Positions 26,011 through 34,506 of a DNA stretch of 64,000 nucleotides are shown piece by piece. Position 1 is the first letter of the stretch. Every line of letters begins with the position of its first letter. Position numbers and translations under genes: made by a program. The notes beneath the pieces were generated by a model. It saw nothing but the letters and a program-made list of their open reading frames with translations. It had not been told where the DNA came from and ran no database searches. The stretch is from an uncultured Alphaproteobacteria bacterium (GTDB lineage Bacteria > Pseudomonadota > Alphaproteobacteria > MPNO01 > UBA2964), in assembly GCA_938048165.1 (NCBI GenBank), contig CALIBP010000147.1, positions 1 to 64,000 on the forward strand. Direction: 5' to 3'.

Positions 26011-27384
26011 ATGCTCGATTTGATGAATATTGCCCGCACTGAAGCCGATGGCGGGGACCTGTTTGGCTTGCTCAACGATTTGTATGAGCCCACCGATGTC
26101 CGGCCAACGGGCTTTCCTGATGCCGTCGTATGGCAAGGAGGCAATCATGATGGCAATGTCGAGCCTGTTGCCCATTCCATGACGGATGCGTTTGCATTGA
26201 TTGGAACCATGGCCGCGATCGATGTGCTAGGGCTGCCCTTTTACGCGGTGCCAATGTGGTCGCAATACCGGCATGACCACAATCTTGAACCTTTGACATG
26301 GTTCGGCAACATGCCATGCATCTCAATCAAATGGTCGACGGCTGGCGATGCTTACGTGAATGATGGCAAAGGCGGCAAGGTCGTTGTGATGGGTAAATCC
26401 GGTAATGCCCCGTTGCGGACCCAGGCAGGCGTTTATTGTAACGTTCGTCCTTACGGACCAATCACTGCCGTCCGCTGCATGCCCTGCCTGCCCTATTCGC
26501 AGGATAAGAGCGTCTTTGGCGTAAACGCTGAAACCGGTCATATCCATTCAGAAATGAATACCCCCGGCGTACAGCTTGCCTATGCCAATCGCCTGTTCCT
26601 GAAAATGGTCCATGAAACCGGACATCTTGGCCGTGTTGCAACAAAGCCGACGCAGGCCCAGGAAGACGGCATTAATGCCGGTCTCCACAGCTGGCTCCTT
26701 CAAGGCACCAAGTTTGAAGTCGGACGGAAATATGCCGTCGATCCTTACGATGAGTTCAAGGAAGAAATCGACAAGATCATCGCCCTCCTCCCGGCTGATT
26801 TTAAAGATGGCATGGAGAACTGGGGAGGCCGTATCGAACAGCACATTTCCGACACAAACTATGGGCTGCTGGTGTGGGATCTAATTGAACAGCGTGATTG
26901 CATCGTGCTGGCGACGGACTTGGATGGCGACCGCCTCACCGACCTCATGGCCGATATTTCTGATCCTCTGCGTGCCTTTGGTGGTATGGTCGCCAAACAT
27001 CTCGGGCAGGATGTCGATATGCGCAAAATTTGGTCCGACATGGGTTACACCACGGGTAATGGTCGTGACATGACGTCGGTCATGCACCGTATGACGGGTC
27101 CCGCCATTCATGAGCAAACGCTGGGTTCAGCGGATGCTATGCTCCTTCGCCTATTGGATGGTGACGAATGGGTTGGCGGCACCAAACAGCCTTATGATCC
27201 GCGTATTCATTTTGTTTTGATCCGCGATGCCTATCTCGATGCCAATAAGGGCAACAAAGAACTCGCAGCATTCCTTGACGATGCGCTAGCGAAGTTCGAT
27301 GAGATCTATTACAGCGGTGACCGCCCGGGCTTTCTGCAAGGCTATGCCTCACTGAAAGAAGCCATCACACCCTGGGGCGCGTAA
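26011..27384 (+). CDS. Unrecognised 457-residue protein with HETGH
   Basis: I cannot assign a family. The protein is soluble-looking, without signal peptide or membrane segments. The first half has several His, Cys and Asp clusters: WQGGNHDGN (41-49), YRHDH (86-90), CMPC (156-159) and H177/H179. HETGH at 201-205 fits the HExxH zinc-peptidase pattern, but the flanks do not match a peptidase family I know. The second half is acidic with DLDGDRLTDL. Start: ATG at 26011 with AAGAGGCACCC just upstream. It is not EutB, despite similar length and the nearby eutA. It converges with the dihydrodiol-dehydrogenase-like gene ten bases away. Confidence 0.6.
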   Translation: MLDLMNIARTEADGGDLFGLLNDLYEPTDVRPTGFPDAVVWQGGNHDGNVEPVAHSMTDAFALIGTMAAIDVLGLPFYAVPMWSQYRHDHNLEPLTWFGNMPCISIKWSTAGDAYVNDGKGGKVVVMGKSGNAPLRTQAGVYCNVRPYGPITAVRCMPCLPYSQDKSVFGVNAETGHIHSEMNTPGVQLAYANRLFLKMVHETGHLGRVATKPTQAQEDGINAGLHSWLLQGTKFEVGRKYAVDPYDEFKEEIDKIIALLPADFKDGMENWGGRIEQHISDTNYGLLVWDLIEQRDCIVLATDLDGDRLTDLMADISDPLRAFGGMVAKHLGQDVDMRKIWSDMGYTTGNGRDMTSVMHRMTGPAIHEQTLGSADAMLLRLLDGDEWVGGTKQPYDPRIHFVLIRDAYLDANKGNKELAAFLDDALAKFDEIYYSGDRPGFLQGYASLKEAITPWGA

Positions 27385-27394
27385 GCTCAAATTA

Positions 27395-28180
27395 TTAGCG
27401 TTGGGACGCGACGGAAACGCCGCGTCCCGCATCGCTATTTATCACCGAGCCGGTCATAACGGCAGATTGATCGGACGCCAGCAGCACATAGGACGCTGCG
27501 TGATCTTCCGGCTCCGTCTGACGTTTCAGAATATTACTGTTTGGACCACCTGTACGCGCTGGTGTCCTGTCTGCTCCCGGCTCCAACAGGCTCTCTGCAT
27601 CAGCAAAGGATGTCGGCGTCCCGCTCGGCGCGACGCCATTGACGCGAACGTCGGGAGCCAGCTCATGGGCTAATGCCCTCATCAGACCAAGGGCTGCATG
27701 TTTCGAGGCGGTATAAATTGGCCCACTGCCAATATAAAAAGACGAGGTCGACAGGGTCAGAACAATACAGCCTTTGTTTTTAATGAGTTCCTCACGGGCA
27801 GCGGCGGCGCCTATCAAATATCCTTTCACATTGACCCCGAAGACATCATCGAACCCCTGATTCAGCTCCTTCTCACCCATATCTTCGAGGCGCTTGCGGC
27901 CATCGCGAACGCCTGCATTACCAACAAATACGTCAAGCCTGCAAAATCTGGATACCGCCAGCTCAACGGCCTTCTGATTATCTTCAAGATTCCTGACATC
28001 GCCGCACACTGTCACCAGACGATCTTCGTGAGCAGCCTGCAACGCTGCTAGCCGTTCTTCAACCAGGTCAAATGCCACGATACCGGCAGCGCCTTCTTCC
28101 AGAAAACGCTTAACAACGACCTTGCCGATGCCTTCGCCAGCACCGGTAATAAACACAACCTTATTCTCAAGCCATCGCAT
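27395..28180 (-). CDS. SDR oxidoreductase, BphB-like dihydrodiol dehydrogenase
   Basis: A 261-residue classical short-chain dehydrogenase. NAD site TGAGEGIG (12-19); NAG motif at 88-90; active site S144 region, Y156 and K160 (YTASK). Several stretches follow the biphenyl dihydrodiol dehydrogenase BphB pattern: VGNAGVRD, DDVFGVNVKGY, GPIYTASKHA and TGSVINSDAG. Likely reaction: NAD-dependent oxidation of a cis-dihydrodiol to a catechol, the step after a Rieske dioxygenase. Start: ATG at 28180 with GGGAG eight bases upstream; GTG at 28195 is rejected. A Rieske oxygenase lies 3 kb away on the other strand. Confidence 0.83.
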   Translation of the reverse strand: MRWLENKVVFITGAGEGIGKVVVKRFLEEGAAGIVAFDLVEERLAALQAAHEDRLVTVCGDVRNLEDNQKAVELAVSRFCRLDVFVGNAGVRDGRKRLEDMGEKELNQGFDDVFGVNVKGYLIGAAAAREELIKNKGCIVLTLSTSSFYIGSGPIYTASKHAALGLMRALAHELAPDVRVNGVAPSGTPTSFADAESLLEPGADRTPARTGGPNSNILKRQTEPEDHAASYVLLASDQSAVMTGSVINSDAGRGVSVASQR

Positions 28181-28344
28181 TTCGGTAACTCCCACGCTTC
28201 CTCGGTTTAATAGCTAGTATGCGCTGCAAAACGGCCGAGAGGAACACCGGTATCAATGATGCCTGTTGCTTGACAGTCGCGCCGCCTTTGACCATGTTCG
28301 ACAGCAAGAAATTCGGTAGTTTTATCACTATTTGAGAGCCCTTT

Positions 28345-29571
28345 ATGCCCCATGATGTTGCGGGTGATCCGCACTGGCACGAACCCGGTCGCGACCTGTA
28401 TGCCGGCACCCCTTCCTGGCCTCGACTGGCAACGCCCTATGACGATTTTATGGAAGCGCAAGACATCCCCGTGGTGCGGGAGATCGGTATAGCCAACGTT
28501 CTAAACCTGCCGTTGCGCCCTTGGGAACGTATGGGAGGGCGTGGCTGTTTTATTCAGCTCTTCGGAACCGAAGGAAAATGGGGCAGTTATCTGGTTGAGG
28601 TTCCCGGCGCTGGTGCCCTCAATGAAGAGCGGCATCTATACGAAGAAGTTTATCTGGTTCTCGAAGGACGTGGCACCACCGAGATTTGGGATGATGGCCA
28701 GGAACGACCGGAAATTTTCGAATGGAGTCGCGGATCGCTTTTTGCCATCCCGATGAATACCAATCATCGCATTGTCAATTCGTCCGCCAATCCGGCTGTT
28801 TTACTGGCGGGCACTACCGCACCCAATATGCTCAACCTGATGCATGATGAAGACGTTATCTTTGGGTCTTCGCTGCAGATGAAAAAGCGCTACGACCCAA
28901 CTGGCAGCAACTTCGAGCCTTCGGACGGGTTACAGCCCGATCCGGCCCGTGGCCTGGCGATGTGCCGTACAAATGTCGTGGCTGACGTATTCTCAACAGA
29001 GCTCTATCTCGATAACCGCCGAACCCCCGGTTACCGTCGAATGGAACCACAAATGGCGGAAAACGTCTTCTACCAGTATATCGGAGAGCATCCCGCCGGG
29101 CGCTACTCGCGGGCCTATTCTCCAGGATCAGCCGCTGCATTTATATGCATCGGCGGCAAAGGGTATTCCTATACCTGGCCGCAGGAGCTCGGCCCCACCC
29201 CCTGGCAGGATGGCCAGGGCGATAGCGTACTGCGTCAAGAATATGGCGAAGTCAGCATGATTTCCGCAGCACCAATGGAAGGCGACTGGTTTCACCAACA
29301 TTTCTCAACCAGCGAAAAACCACTTCGGCTACTCGGGTGGTACGGCCCCAATAATCACATCGCCCAACAGGCAGGGGTTCCAGGCGACACTGTCGTCGAT
29401 CCCGGCATGGTCGATATCACCTATGCCGGTGGGGCTTCCGTTCCCTACTCTCTCGAAGACCCGCAAGTCCGAGCCAATTTTGCCGAAGCCGTCGCGGCCG
29501 AGGGGGCAGAGAACCGGATGGAAGACAAATTCTATGACAAGAACACGACATACTCCTTTGCTGGTGGCTAA
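28345..29571 (+). CDS. Bicupin paralogue lacking second-cupin metal histidines
   Basis: A 408-residue paralogue of the bicupin at 22584. Cupin 1 aligns well (RHLYEEVYLVLEGRGTTEIW, then RGSLFAIPMNTNH). In cupin 2 the first metal motif is replaced: the stretch aligned with HRHAAGTHVHAV reads YSPGSAAAFICI (258-269), with no His. The second motif keeps H317 and H319 (WFHQHFSTSEKP). It probably does not use the same metal site in cupin 2, so a structural, regulatory or heteromeric role is possible. It is 32 bases upstream of eutA on the same strand and likely co-transcribed with it and the Rieske gene. Confidence 0.75.
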   Translation: MPHDVAGDPHWHEPGRDLYAGTPSWPRLATPYDDFMEAQDIPVVREIGIANVLNLPLRPWERMGGRGCFIQLFGTEGKWGSYLVEVPGAGALNEERHLYEEVYLVLEGRGTTEIWDDGQERPEIFEWSRGSLFAIPMNTNHRIVNSSANPAVLLAGTTAPNMLNLMHDEDVIFGSSLQMKKRYDPTGSNFEPSDGLQPDPARGLAMCRTNVVADVFSTELYLDNRRTPGYRRMEPQMAENVFYQYIGEHPAGRYSRAYSPGSAAAFICIGGKGYSYTWPQELGPTPWQDGQGDSVLRQEYGEVSMISAAPMEGDWFHQHFSTSEKPLRLLGWYGPNNHIAQQAGVPGDTVVDPGMVDITYAGGASVPYSLEDPQVRANFAEAVAAEGAENRMEDKFYDKNTTYSFAGG

Positions 29572-29603
29572 GGGTGAAATGACGAAAGGCCCCGTTAAAA
29601 CCC

Positions 29604-31106
29604 GTGTATGACGAGGAAGAAGAAGGCGGCCGCGTTATTTTTGCCGAGCAGCGCAATATCGCCGCTGCCGAAAAGACCTCACTCGTCAGTGTCGGGGTCG
29701 ATATCGGCTCTTCGACATCACATCTGGTATTTTCACGGTTGCGGATGGAACAGCGGGATGGTCGCTATGTCGTCGCCGAACGCCAGGTCATTTACGACTC
29801 TGATATCTTTCTGACACCTTATACCGATCAACAGACAATCGATTCAGACAGGCTCGGCGACTACATAGCCGGTCAGTATCGGTCGGCTCAGCTTCGACCG
29901 GATGAGGTCGATACGGGAGCGCTCATTCTCACTGGTCTCGCCGTGCGGCGGCAGAATGCACGGGCGATCGGAGAATTGTTCGCCGTCGAAACCGGCAAAT
30001 TCGTTTCTGTCTCCGCCGGCGATCAAATGGAAGCGGCGATGGCCGCCTACGGCTCTGGTGCCGTTGTGAATTCCAAAGATGTCGGTGTTGTCGTTATGAA
30101 TGTCGATATCGGTGGCGGCACGACAAAGATCGCGATTTGCGACAAAGGCGAAATCGTTGGGCTAACTGCCGTTGATATTGGCGCCCGACTTATCGCCTTC
30201 GACGAAGGCGGCACGGTTACGCGGTTAGAGGAAGGTGGGCTATTTTTCGCCAAAGAGGCAGGACTCAATCTTGCCCTGGGCGATACCATCACGACTGAAA
30301 ATTGCGAAGCCATTGCAGAACGGATGGCTGACCGGCTGGAAGAAATTATTGCGCTACGCGTTCCTTCTGCCAAAACAGAAGCGCTGCATCGTCTTGCGCC
30401 GATCAGCTGGCGTGGCGAGATCGATGCCCTTACCTTTTCCGGCGGTGTATCTGAATTCATCTATGAGTATGAAGAGAATGAATTTGGTGACCTCGGCCCC
30501 TATCTCGGCCGTGCAATTTATCAGCGGGTGGAAAATGCCGGCTATCGGGTTATGCCCCCGGTTGAGAATATCAGGGCCACTGTCGTTGGTGCCTCCCAAT
30601 ATACAATACAGCTCTCGGGTACGACGATCATGGTCTCAGACGAGGCCCTCCTCCCGCTGCGCAATATTCCGGTTATCAAACCCGGGTTTTCCTTTGACCA
30701 GCAAGACATTGACCAGAATGATATCGCAAACGCCATCGCGAATGCTCTACGGCGACTGGACCAGTCTGATGCCGGGCAACCTGTCGCCTTGTGTTTCGAC
30801 TGGCTGGGATCTGCAAGCTACCAACGCATCGATGCTTTTCTTTGCGGAGTGGCTGCAGGCCTTCGCAAACACATCGAAAAGGGTCATCCACTGGTCATGG
30901 TCTGCGAAGGGGACATCGGGAAAGTCTTTGGTATTCACGCAGAGGAAGAAATCGAACTCGGCGTTCCAATTGTTTCCATCGATGGCATTGCCCTTGAAGA
31001 ATTCGATTATATCGATATCGGCGGCATGATGATCGCATCAGGTGCCGTTCCTGTTGTTATTAAATCGTTGCTGTTTCCGGGCAGTACGTCCTTGGGACGA
31101 AGCTGA
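29604..31106 (+). CDS. eutA: EutA-like ethanolamine ammonia-lyase reactivating factor
   Basis: A 500-residue protein of the EutA family, actin/Hsp70-fold ATPases that exchange damaged cobalamin out of ethanolamine ammonia-lyase. Family segments: SVGVDIGSSTSHLVFSRL at the N-terminus, ALILTGLAVRRQNAR, MNVDIGGGTTKIAI (phosphate loop), LTFSGGVSEFIYEYE, RATVVGASQYTIQLSG, LPLRNIPVIKP, and a final YIDIGGMMIASGAVPVVIKS. Order and length match E. coli EutA. No eutB, eutC or microcompartment gene is in the window. GTG start at 29604 gives a short acidic leader (MYDEEEEGG); no strong ribosome-binding site is visible. It follows the second bicupin by 32 bases. Confidence 0.88.
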   Translation: MYDEEEEGGRVIFAEQRNIAAAEKTSLVSVGVDIGSSTSHLVFSRLRMEQRDGRYVVAERQVIYDSDIFLTPYTDQQTIDSDRLGDYIAGQYRSAQLRPDEVDTGALILTGLAVRRQNARAIGELFAVETGKFVSVSAGDQMEAAMAAYGSGAVVNSKDVGVVVMNVDIGGGTTKIAICDKGEIVGLTAVDIGARLIAFDEGGTVTRLEEGGLFFAKEAGLNLALGDTITTENCEAIAERMADRLEEIIALRVPSAKTEALHRLAPISWRGEIDALTFSGGVSEFIYEYEENEFGDLGPYLGRAIYQRVENAGYRVMPPVENIRATVVGASQYTIQLSGTTIMVSDEALLPLRNIPVIKPGFSFDQQDIDQNDIANAIANALRRLDQSDAGQPVALCFDWLGSASYQRIDAFLCGVAAGLRKHIEKGHPLVMVCEGDIGKVFGIHAEEEIELGVPIVSIDGIALEEFDYIDIGGMMIASGAVPVVIKSLLFPGSTSLGRS

Positions 31107-31165
31107 ATTTTGAAATTTGCAAAACGGACATTAGAATAATTGCTTACACAGGCAGGACAGTTTAG

Positions 31166-32218
31166 ATGACCGATACCCCCCAGTTAAGAAACCGCTGGTA
31201 TGTTGCAGGCCTCTCTGAAGAGGTCACAGACAAACCTGTCGCGTCGCGAATGCTTGACGAACCGCTCGTCCTGTTCCGTACCCCCTCAACTGGTGAAGTC
31301 TCGGTCCTTGAAGACCGTTGCGTTCATCGTCAGGCCCCTTTGTCACTTGGCGAGATCGTCGGCGATAACCTGCAATGCGGTTATCACGGTATTGAATATG
31401 ATTGCAGCGGCACCTGCGTCCGAATTCCGAGCCAAAAACAGATACCGCCGGGTGCAGCCATCCGCTCCTATCCCTGTATCGAACAGCAGGGCTTTATCCA
31501 TGTCTGGATGGGAGACCCGGCTCTCAGTTCCACCGTAGAACCCTATGATTTTCCATTCGCGTCTAACCCCGACTGGCGTGTCCGCTACGCCCATCTCTAT
31601 GGCCGGTTCGATAACCGCCTGCTGATCGACAACCTCATGGATGTCACGCACCTACCCTTTGCCCATAAATCCACCATCGGTGCCTCCGGTGTTGCCGAAC
31701 AGGCGGTCGCGAAAACCGAGCGCCTTGGAGACCGGGTTCGGATCACGCGGTTTATGGAGAATATAGCTCCCGCCCCGGCCCATGTGGCGGTGACTGGTTA
31801 TTCCGATAATGTTGATCGCTGGCAGGTGATCGAATACGCCCCGCCTGGCTTTGTCTGGCTGCAAGTTGGCTCCTCAAAAGCCGGTACGGGTGGGCGTGAG
31901 GCTGATCCGGAAAATATGCTCCTGGACCGTCATACGCTTCATCTCGCCATGCCGGAGACGGACAACACCACCCTCTATCTCTGGGTAATGGCGAACAAAG
32001 CCGACGGGTTAACAAGCGAACAGGAAGACGCGATTTACGATGCCTCGGTTCTCGCCTTCAACGAAGATATCGTGATCATCGAAGCTCAGCAGGATCGTTG
32101 GAATACAGAAATTCCGAAAATCGACGTTAGCGCTGATGCCGGTGCTCTCGAAGTCCGCCGCCTCGTCGACCGGCTGATCGCAGAAGAATCCGCCGTTCGC
32201 AATCTGAAATCTGCATAA
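31166..32218 (+). CDS. Rieske oxygenase alpha subunit, VanA-like
   Basis: A 350-residue Rieske non-haem iron oxygenase. The [2Fe-2S] ligands are C52, H54 (CVHRQAPL), C71 and H74 (CGYHG). The mononuclear iron motif is D159, H162, H167 (NLMDVTHLPFAH). Length and C-terminus fit the vanillate O-demethylase/phenylpropionate group, so O- or N-demethylation or ring hydroxylation is possible. A ferredoxin-type reductase is required but none is encoded nearby. It lies 59 bases after eutA and ends before a strong terminator. Confidence 0.87.
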   Translation: MTDTPQLRNRWYVAGLSEEVTDKPVASRMLDEPLVLFRTPSTGEVSVLEDRCVHRQAPLSLGEIVGDNLQCGYHGIEYDCSGTCVRIPSQKQIPPGAAIRSYPCIEQQGFIHVWMGDPALSSTVEPYDFPFASNPDWRVRYAHLYGRFDNRLLIDNLMDVTHLPFAHKSTIGASGVAEQAVAKTERLGDRVRITRFMENIAPAPAHVAVTGYSDNVDRWQVIEYAPPGFVWLQVGSSKAGTGGREADPENMLLDRHTLHLAMPETDNTTLYLWVMANKADGLTSEQEDAIYDASVLAFNEDIVIIEAQQDRWNTEIPKIDVSADAGALEVRRLVDRLIAEESAVRNLKSA

Positions 32219-32223
32219 AAAAA

Positions 32224-32252
32224 CGGCGGTACCCCGGATTGGGGAACCGCCG
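32224..32252. terminator. Intrinsic terminator between convergent genes
   Basis: CGGCGGTACCCC (32224-32235) pairs with GGGGAACCGCCG (32241-32252), twelve positions with one mismatch, loop GGATT. On the minus strand it is followed by six T residues (AAAAAA on the plus strand before the stem), making a strong terminator for the binding-protein gene. On the plus strand CTTCTTTA follows, so it may also stop the Rieske transcript. Confidence 0.85.
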
Positions 32253-32277
32253 CTTCTTTAGCTAGAATTTGTTGGGA

Positions 32278-33315
32278 TCAGCTACCGCCACCAAAGATAA
32301 TCTTACGTGCCCGTGCCACAACAGCAGGAGACGTATCTTTAAGCGCCTTCGCAACAACAGCCTGGACATCTTCACCCGTGCTGGCAATCAAACGCAGCTT
32401 ACGTTTCTTAAGTTCTGCAACAAATGCAGGAGAAGCATTCATCCGGTCGTAAGCCCGACGCAGTGGTGTAACCATCCACTTCGGCGCGCCAGGCGGCAGG
32501 ATAAGACCACGACCGAGCGGGCCAGCCGATGCCAGGAACGAAGCCAAAGCCTTGTCTTCGGGTTTAACCAAGTCGGTCAACATCGGAACACCCTTGAGGT
32601 CCGGATCAGGCTGGAAGCCGTTCTGAAGGATCGCTTTAGCAAAAGGCTTTTTACCTTCGAACCAATGCGGCACTTTAGAACTCCATGCCAACCAGTTCGG
32701 CGCAGTCATGTGAACTTCGCCCTGTTCGATGGCGAACATTGACCGTGAGGAGCCTTTGTAACCGGTGACGGTCTTGACTTTAAGGTTCAGCAGGCCGGAA
32801 GCCAGTTTAATGAACAGATAGGTGCTCGAGAATTTGCCACTCGACGAGCTAATCGCCTGGGTCTTTCTCATATCGAGAATGTGATTGATTCCCGCATCTG
32901 TCCGGATAACCAGCACACTATTGGTCTGGTTCGATGAGCCGAGCCAGTTAAAGTCGTTTGAGTTATAGCGCATCTTCTTGGGCCGCAGCACCTGGTTAAC
33001 AACCGTGTTATCCAACGGCACCAGCATGTTGTAACCGCCCTTGGGTGCAACATTGGCGAACCAGTTCATCGCCTTGGCGCCACCAGCACCCGGCATATAT
33101 TGCATGATCATGTTGGGCTTGCTGGAAAGCTGTTTACCAAAATGGTTGGTAAAGCTCGAACCATATTTGTCATAGGTGCCACCAGGGCCATAAGGAATTG
33201 TGACCGTAATGGTTTTTTCTTTGTAATGATCACCAATCTTGTCAGCCAGGGTCGGCGTTGCCACAAGCCCGGCCGCAACTGCGACTGGCAGGGCATATTT
33301 CATTTTATTTAACAT
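32278..33315 (-). CDS. Bug/TctC-family periplasmic binding protein
   Basis: A 345-residue exported binding protein. Signal peptide about 1-24 (ends PTLA). Bug-fold landmarks: ITVTIPYGPGGTYDKYG, MPGAGGAKAMNWFANVAP, and a DLKGVPMLTDLVKPEDKALASFL segment typical of this subgroup. No TctA/TctB genes adjoin it, so it must share a permease or act otherwise. ATG at 33315 follows GGGAGG by four bases. It is transcribed divergently from oxyR across 288 bases. Confidence 0.88.
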   Translation of the reverse strand: MLNKMKYALPVAVAAGLVATPTLADKIGDHYKEKTITVTIPYGPGGTYDKYGSSFTNHFGKQLSSKPNMIMQYMPGAGGAKAMNWFANVAPKGGYNMLVPLDNTVVNQVLRPKKMRYNSNDFNWLGSSNQTNSVLVIRTDAGINHILDMRKTQAISSSSGKFSSTYLFIKLASGLLNLKVKTVTGYKGSSRSMFAIEQGEVHMTAPNWLAWSSKVPHWFEGKKPFAKAILQNGFQPDPDLKGVPMLTDLVKPEDKALASFLASAGPLGRGLILPPGAPKWMVTPLRRAYDRMNASPAFVAELKKRKLRLIASTGEDVQAVVAKALKDTSPAVVARARKIIFGGGS

Positions 33316-33603
33316 GTAACCTCCCGAAATAAATTTGCTTCACGCCGAACTAATGGCGTTCTTTTCGAAGCGGGTCGATCAAGAACCGATTCCTTAATAT
33401 TCTAAGACTCAATCTGTTGATTCAGCAAGGCCTCAGTGCAAGCAGGGTTTTTACCTGAGTATCAGTCGCCAGCAGATTGACCGAGGACCTCCGCTATTTA
33501 CAGAGATTCAATTGCCGTTTTCCAAGACTAATGAGAATTAAAATCAATTGTTCTGCTTATTCTGATTGTTTAATTTTATCATAAATTAGACGTAGGAGCT
33601 GAC
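33316..33603. promoter_or_regulatory. Divergent oxyR / binding-protein regulatory region
   Basis: A 288-base AT-leaning interval between two divergently transcribed genes. LysR-type regulators usually bind such regions to control themselves and the divergent gene. I looked for the OxyR ATAG-type tetranucleotide pattern and for T-N11-A sites; AT-rich stretches near 33535-33595 contain loose T-N11-A matches but nothing decisive. Confidence 0.45.
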
Positions 33604-34506
33604 GTGAATATTCGGGATTTGCAATATGTCATCGCTATCGCCGAGGAAGAACATTTTGGGCGTGCAGCAGAACGCTGTCATGTCAGCCAACCCGCGTTAA
33701 GTGGGCAGATACGAAAACTTGAGGATTATCTTGGCGTCACGCTATTCGAACGGACCAACCGCTCGGTAAAGATCACACCGATAGGCGAACAGATTACCGC
33801 GCAAGCGCGGCAACTCCTCACCATCGCTGACGAAATTGTTCTGGCCGCCCAGGCTGCCAATGACCCTCTATCCGGCCCTTTTCGTCTTGGTATGATTGCG
33901 ACCATCGCGCCATCACTATCGCCGCTTGTTTTGTCGATGATCCGACAAAAACTACCGAACCTCTCATTAACGCTGGTCGAAGGTTTCACCGAAAACCTGG
34001 AGAAAGCCGTCACCAACGGAGATCTCGATGCCGCCATTTTGGCAACGGTTCCCGAAGATACTCATCTGAAAGAAACCCTGCTCTACGACGAACCATTCTG
34101 GGTCGCGTTGCCAAAAGGCCACGCCTTAGCGACGAACAAAGCCATCGATGTCTGCGATTTACCACATGAAGAGCTTCTCCTGCTTGCAGATGGCCATTGC
34201 CTCCGCAACCAGGTCCTCGATATCTGCAGCGCCAATACTGGCACAGCGAATGCCAACACGCGCGAAACCAGTCTCGGAACTTTATTGGCACTGGTTGCCG
34301 CAGGCGATGGCATCACCCTTGTCCCTGCCCTCTCCAAACCGACAGATATGCCCAATATCATTACCCTTAAGGAATCCTCCGGAACAGCTTCACGGGCTGT
34401 ACGACTGGTATTTCGGAGATCTTTTCCAAGAACCGCTATCATTGAGGGCTTAGCCGGCATCATTCGAAAATCTGTGCCAGATAACCTTGTAAGGGTCATT
34501 TCATGA
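33604..34506 (+). CDS. oxyR: OxyR, peroxide-sensing LysR-type regulator
   Basis: A 300-residue LysR-type regulator. The N-terminal helix-turn-helix (MNIRDLQYVIAIAEEEHFGR then CHVSQPALSGQIRKLEDYLG) follows OxyR closely. The redox cysteines fall at C199 and C208 (GHCLRNQVLDIC), the same numbers as in E. coli OxyR, so peroxide-driven disulfide switching is expected. It should activate peroxide-defence genes; no catalase or peroxiredoxin gene is in the window. GTG start at 33604 has TAGGAG five bases upstream. The stop overlaps the start of the next gene as ATGA. Confidence 0.92.
   Translation: MNIRDLQYVIAIAEEEHFGRAAERCHVSQPALSGQIRKLEDYLGVTLFERTNRSVKITPIGEQITAQARQLLTIADEIVLAAQAANDPLSGPFRLGMIATIAPSLSPLVLSMIRQKLPNLSLTLVEGFTENLEKAVTNGDLDAAILATVPEDTHLKETLLYDEPFWVALPKGHALATNKAIDVCDLPHEELLLLADGHCLRNQVLDICSANTGTANANTRETSLGTLLALVAAGDGITLVPALSKPTDMPNIITLKESSGTASRAVRLVFRRSFPRTAIIEGLAGIIRKSVPDNLVRVIS

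Noticed and set aside
26011-27384. Reading the 457-residue protein as EutB, partner of the nearby EutA
   Set aside because: Length is similar, but EutB landmarks as I know them (for example the glycine-rich ISMGCDCCYTNH-type segment) are absent.
28270-28298. A TTGACA box with 17-base spacer before the second bicupin
   Set aside because: The would-be -10 (CATGTT) matches the consensus at only three of six positions, too weak to list as a promoter.
33316-33603. A defined OxyR binding site
   Set aside because: Loose T-N11-A matches are common in AT-rich DNA, and no convincing four-part ATAG pattern was found.
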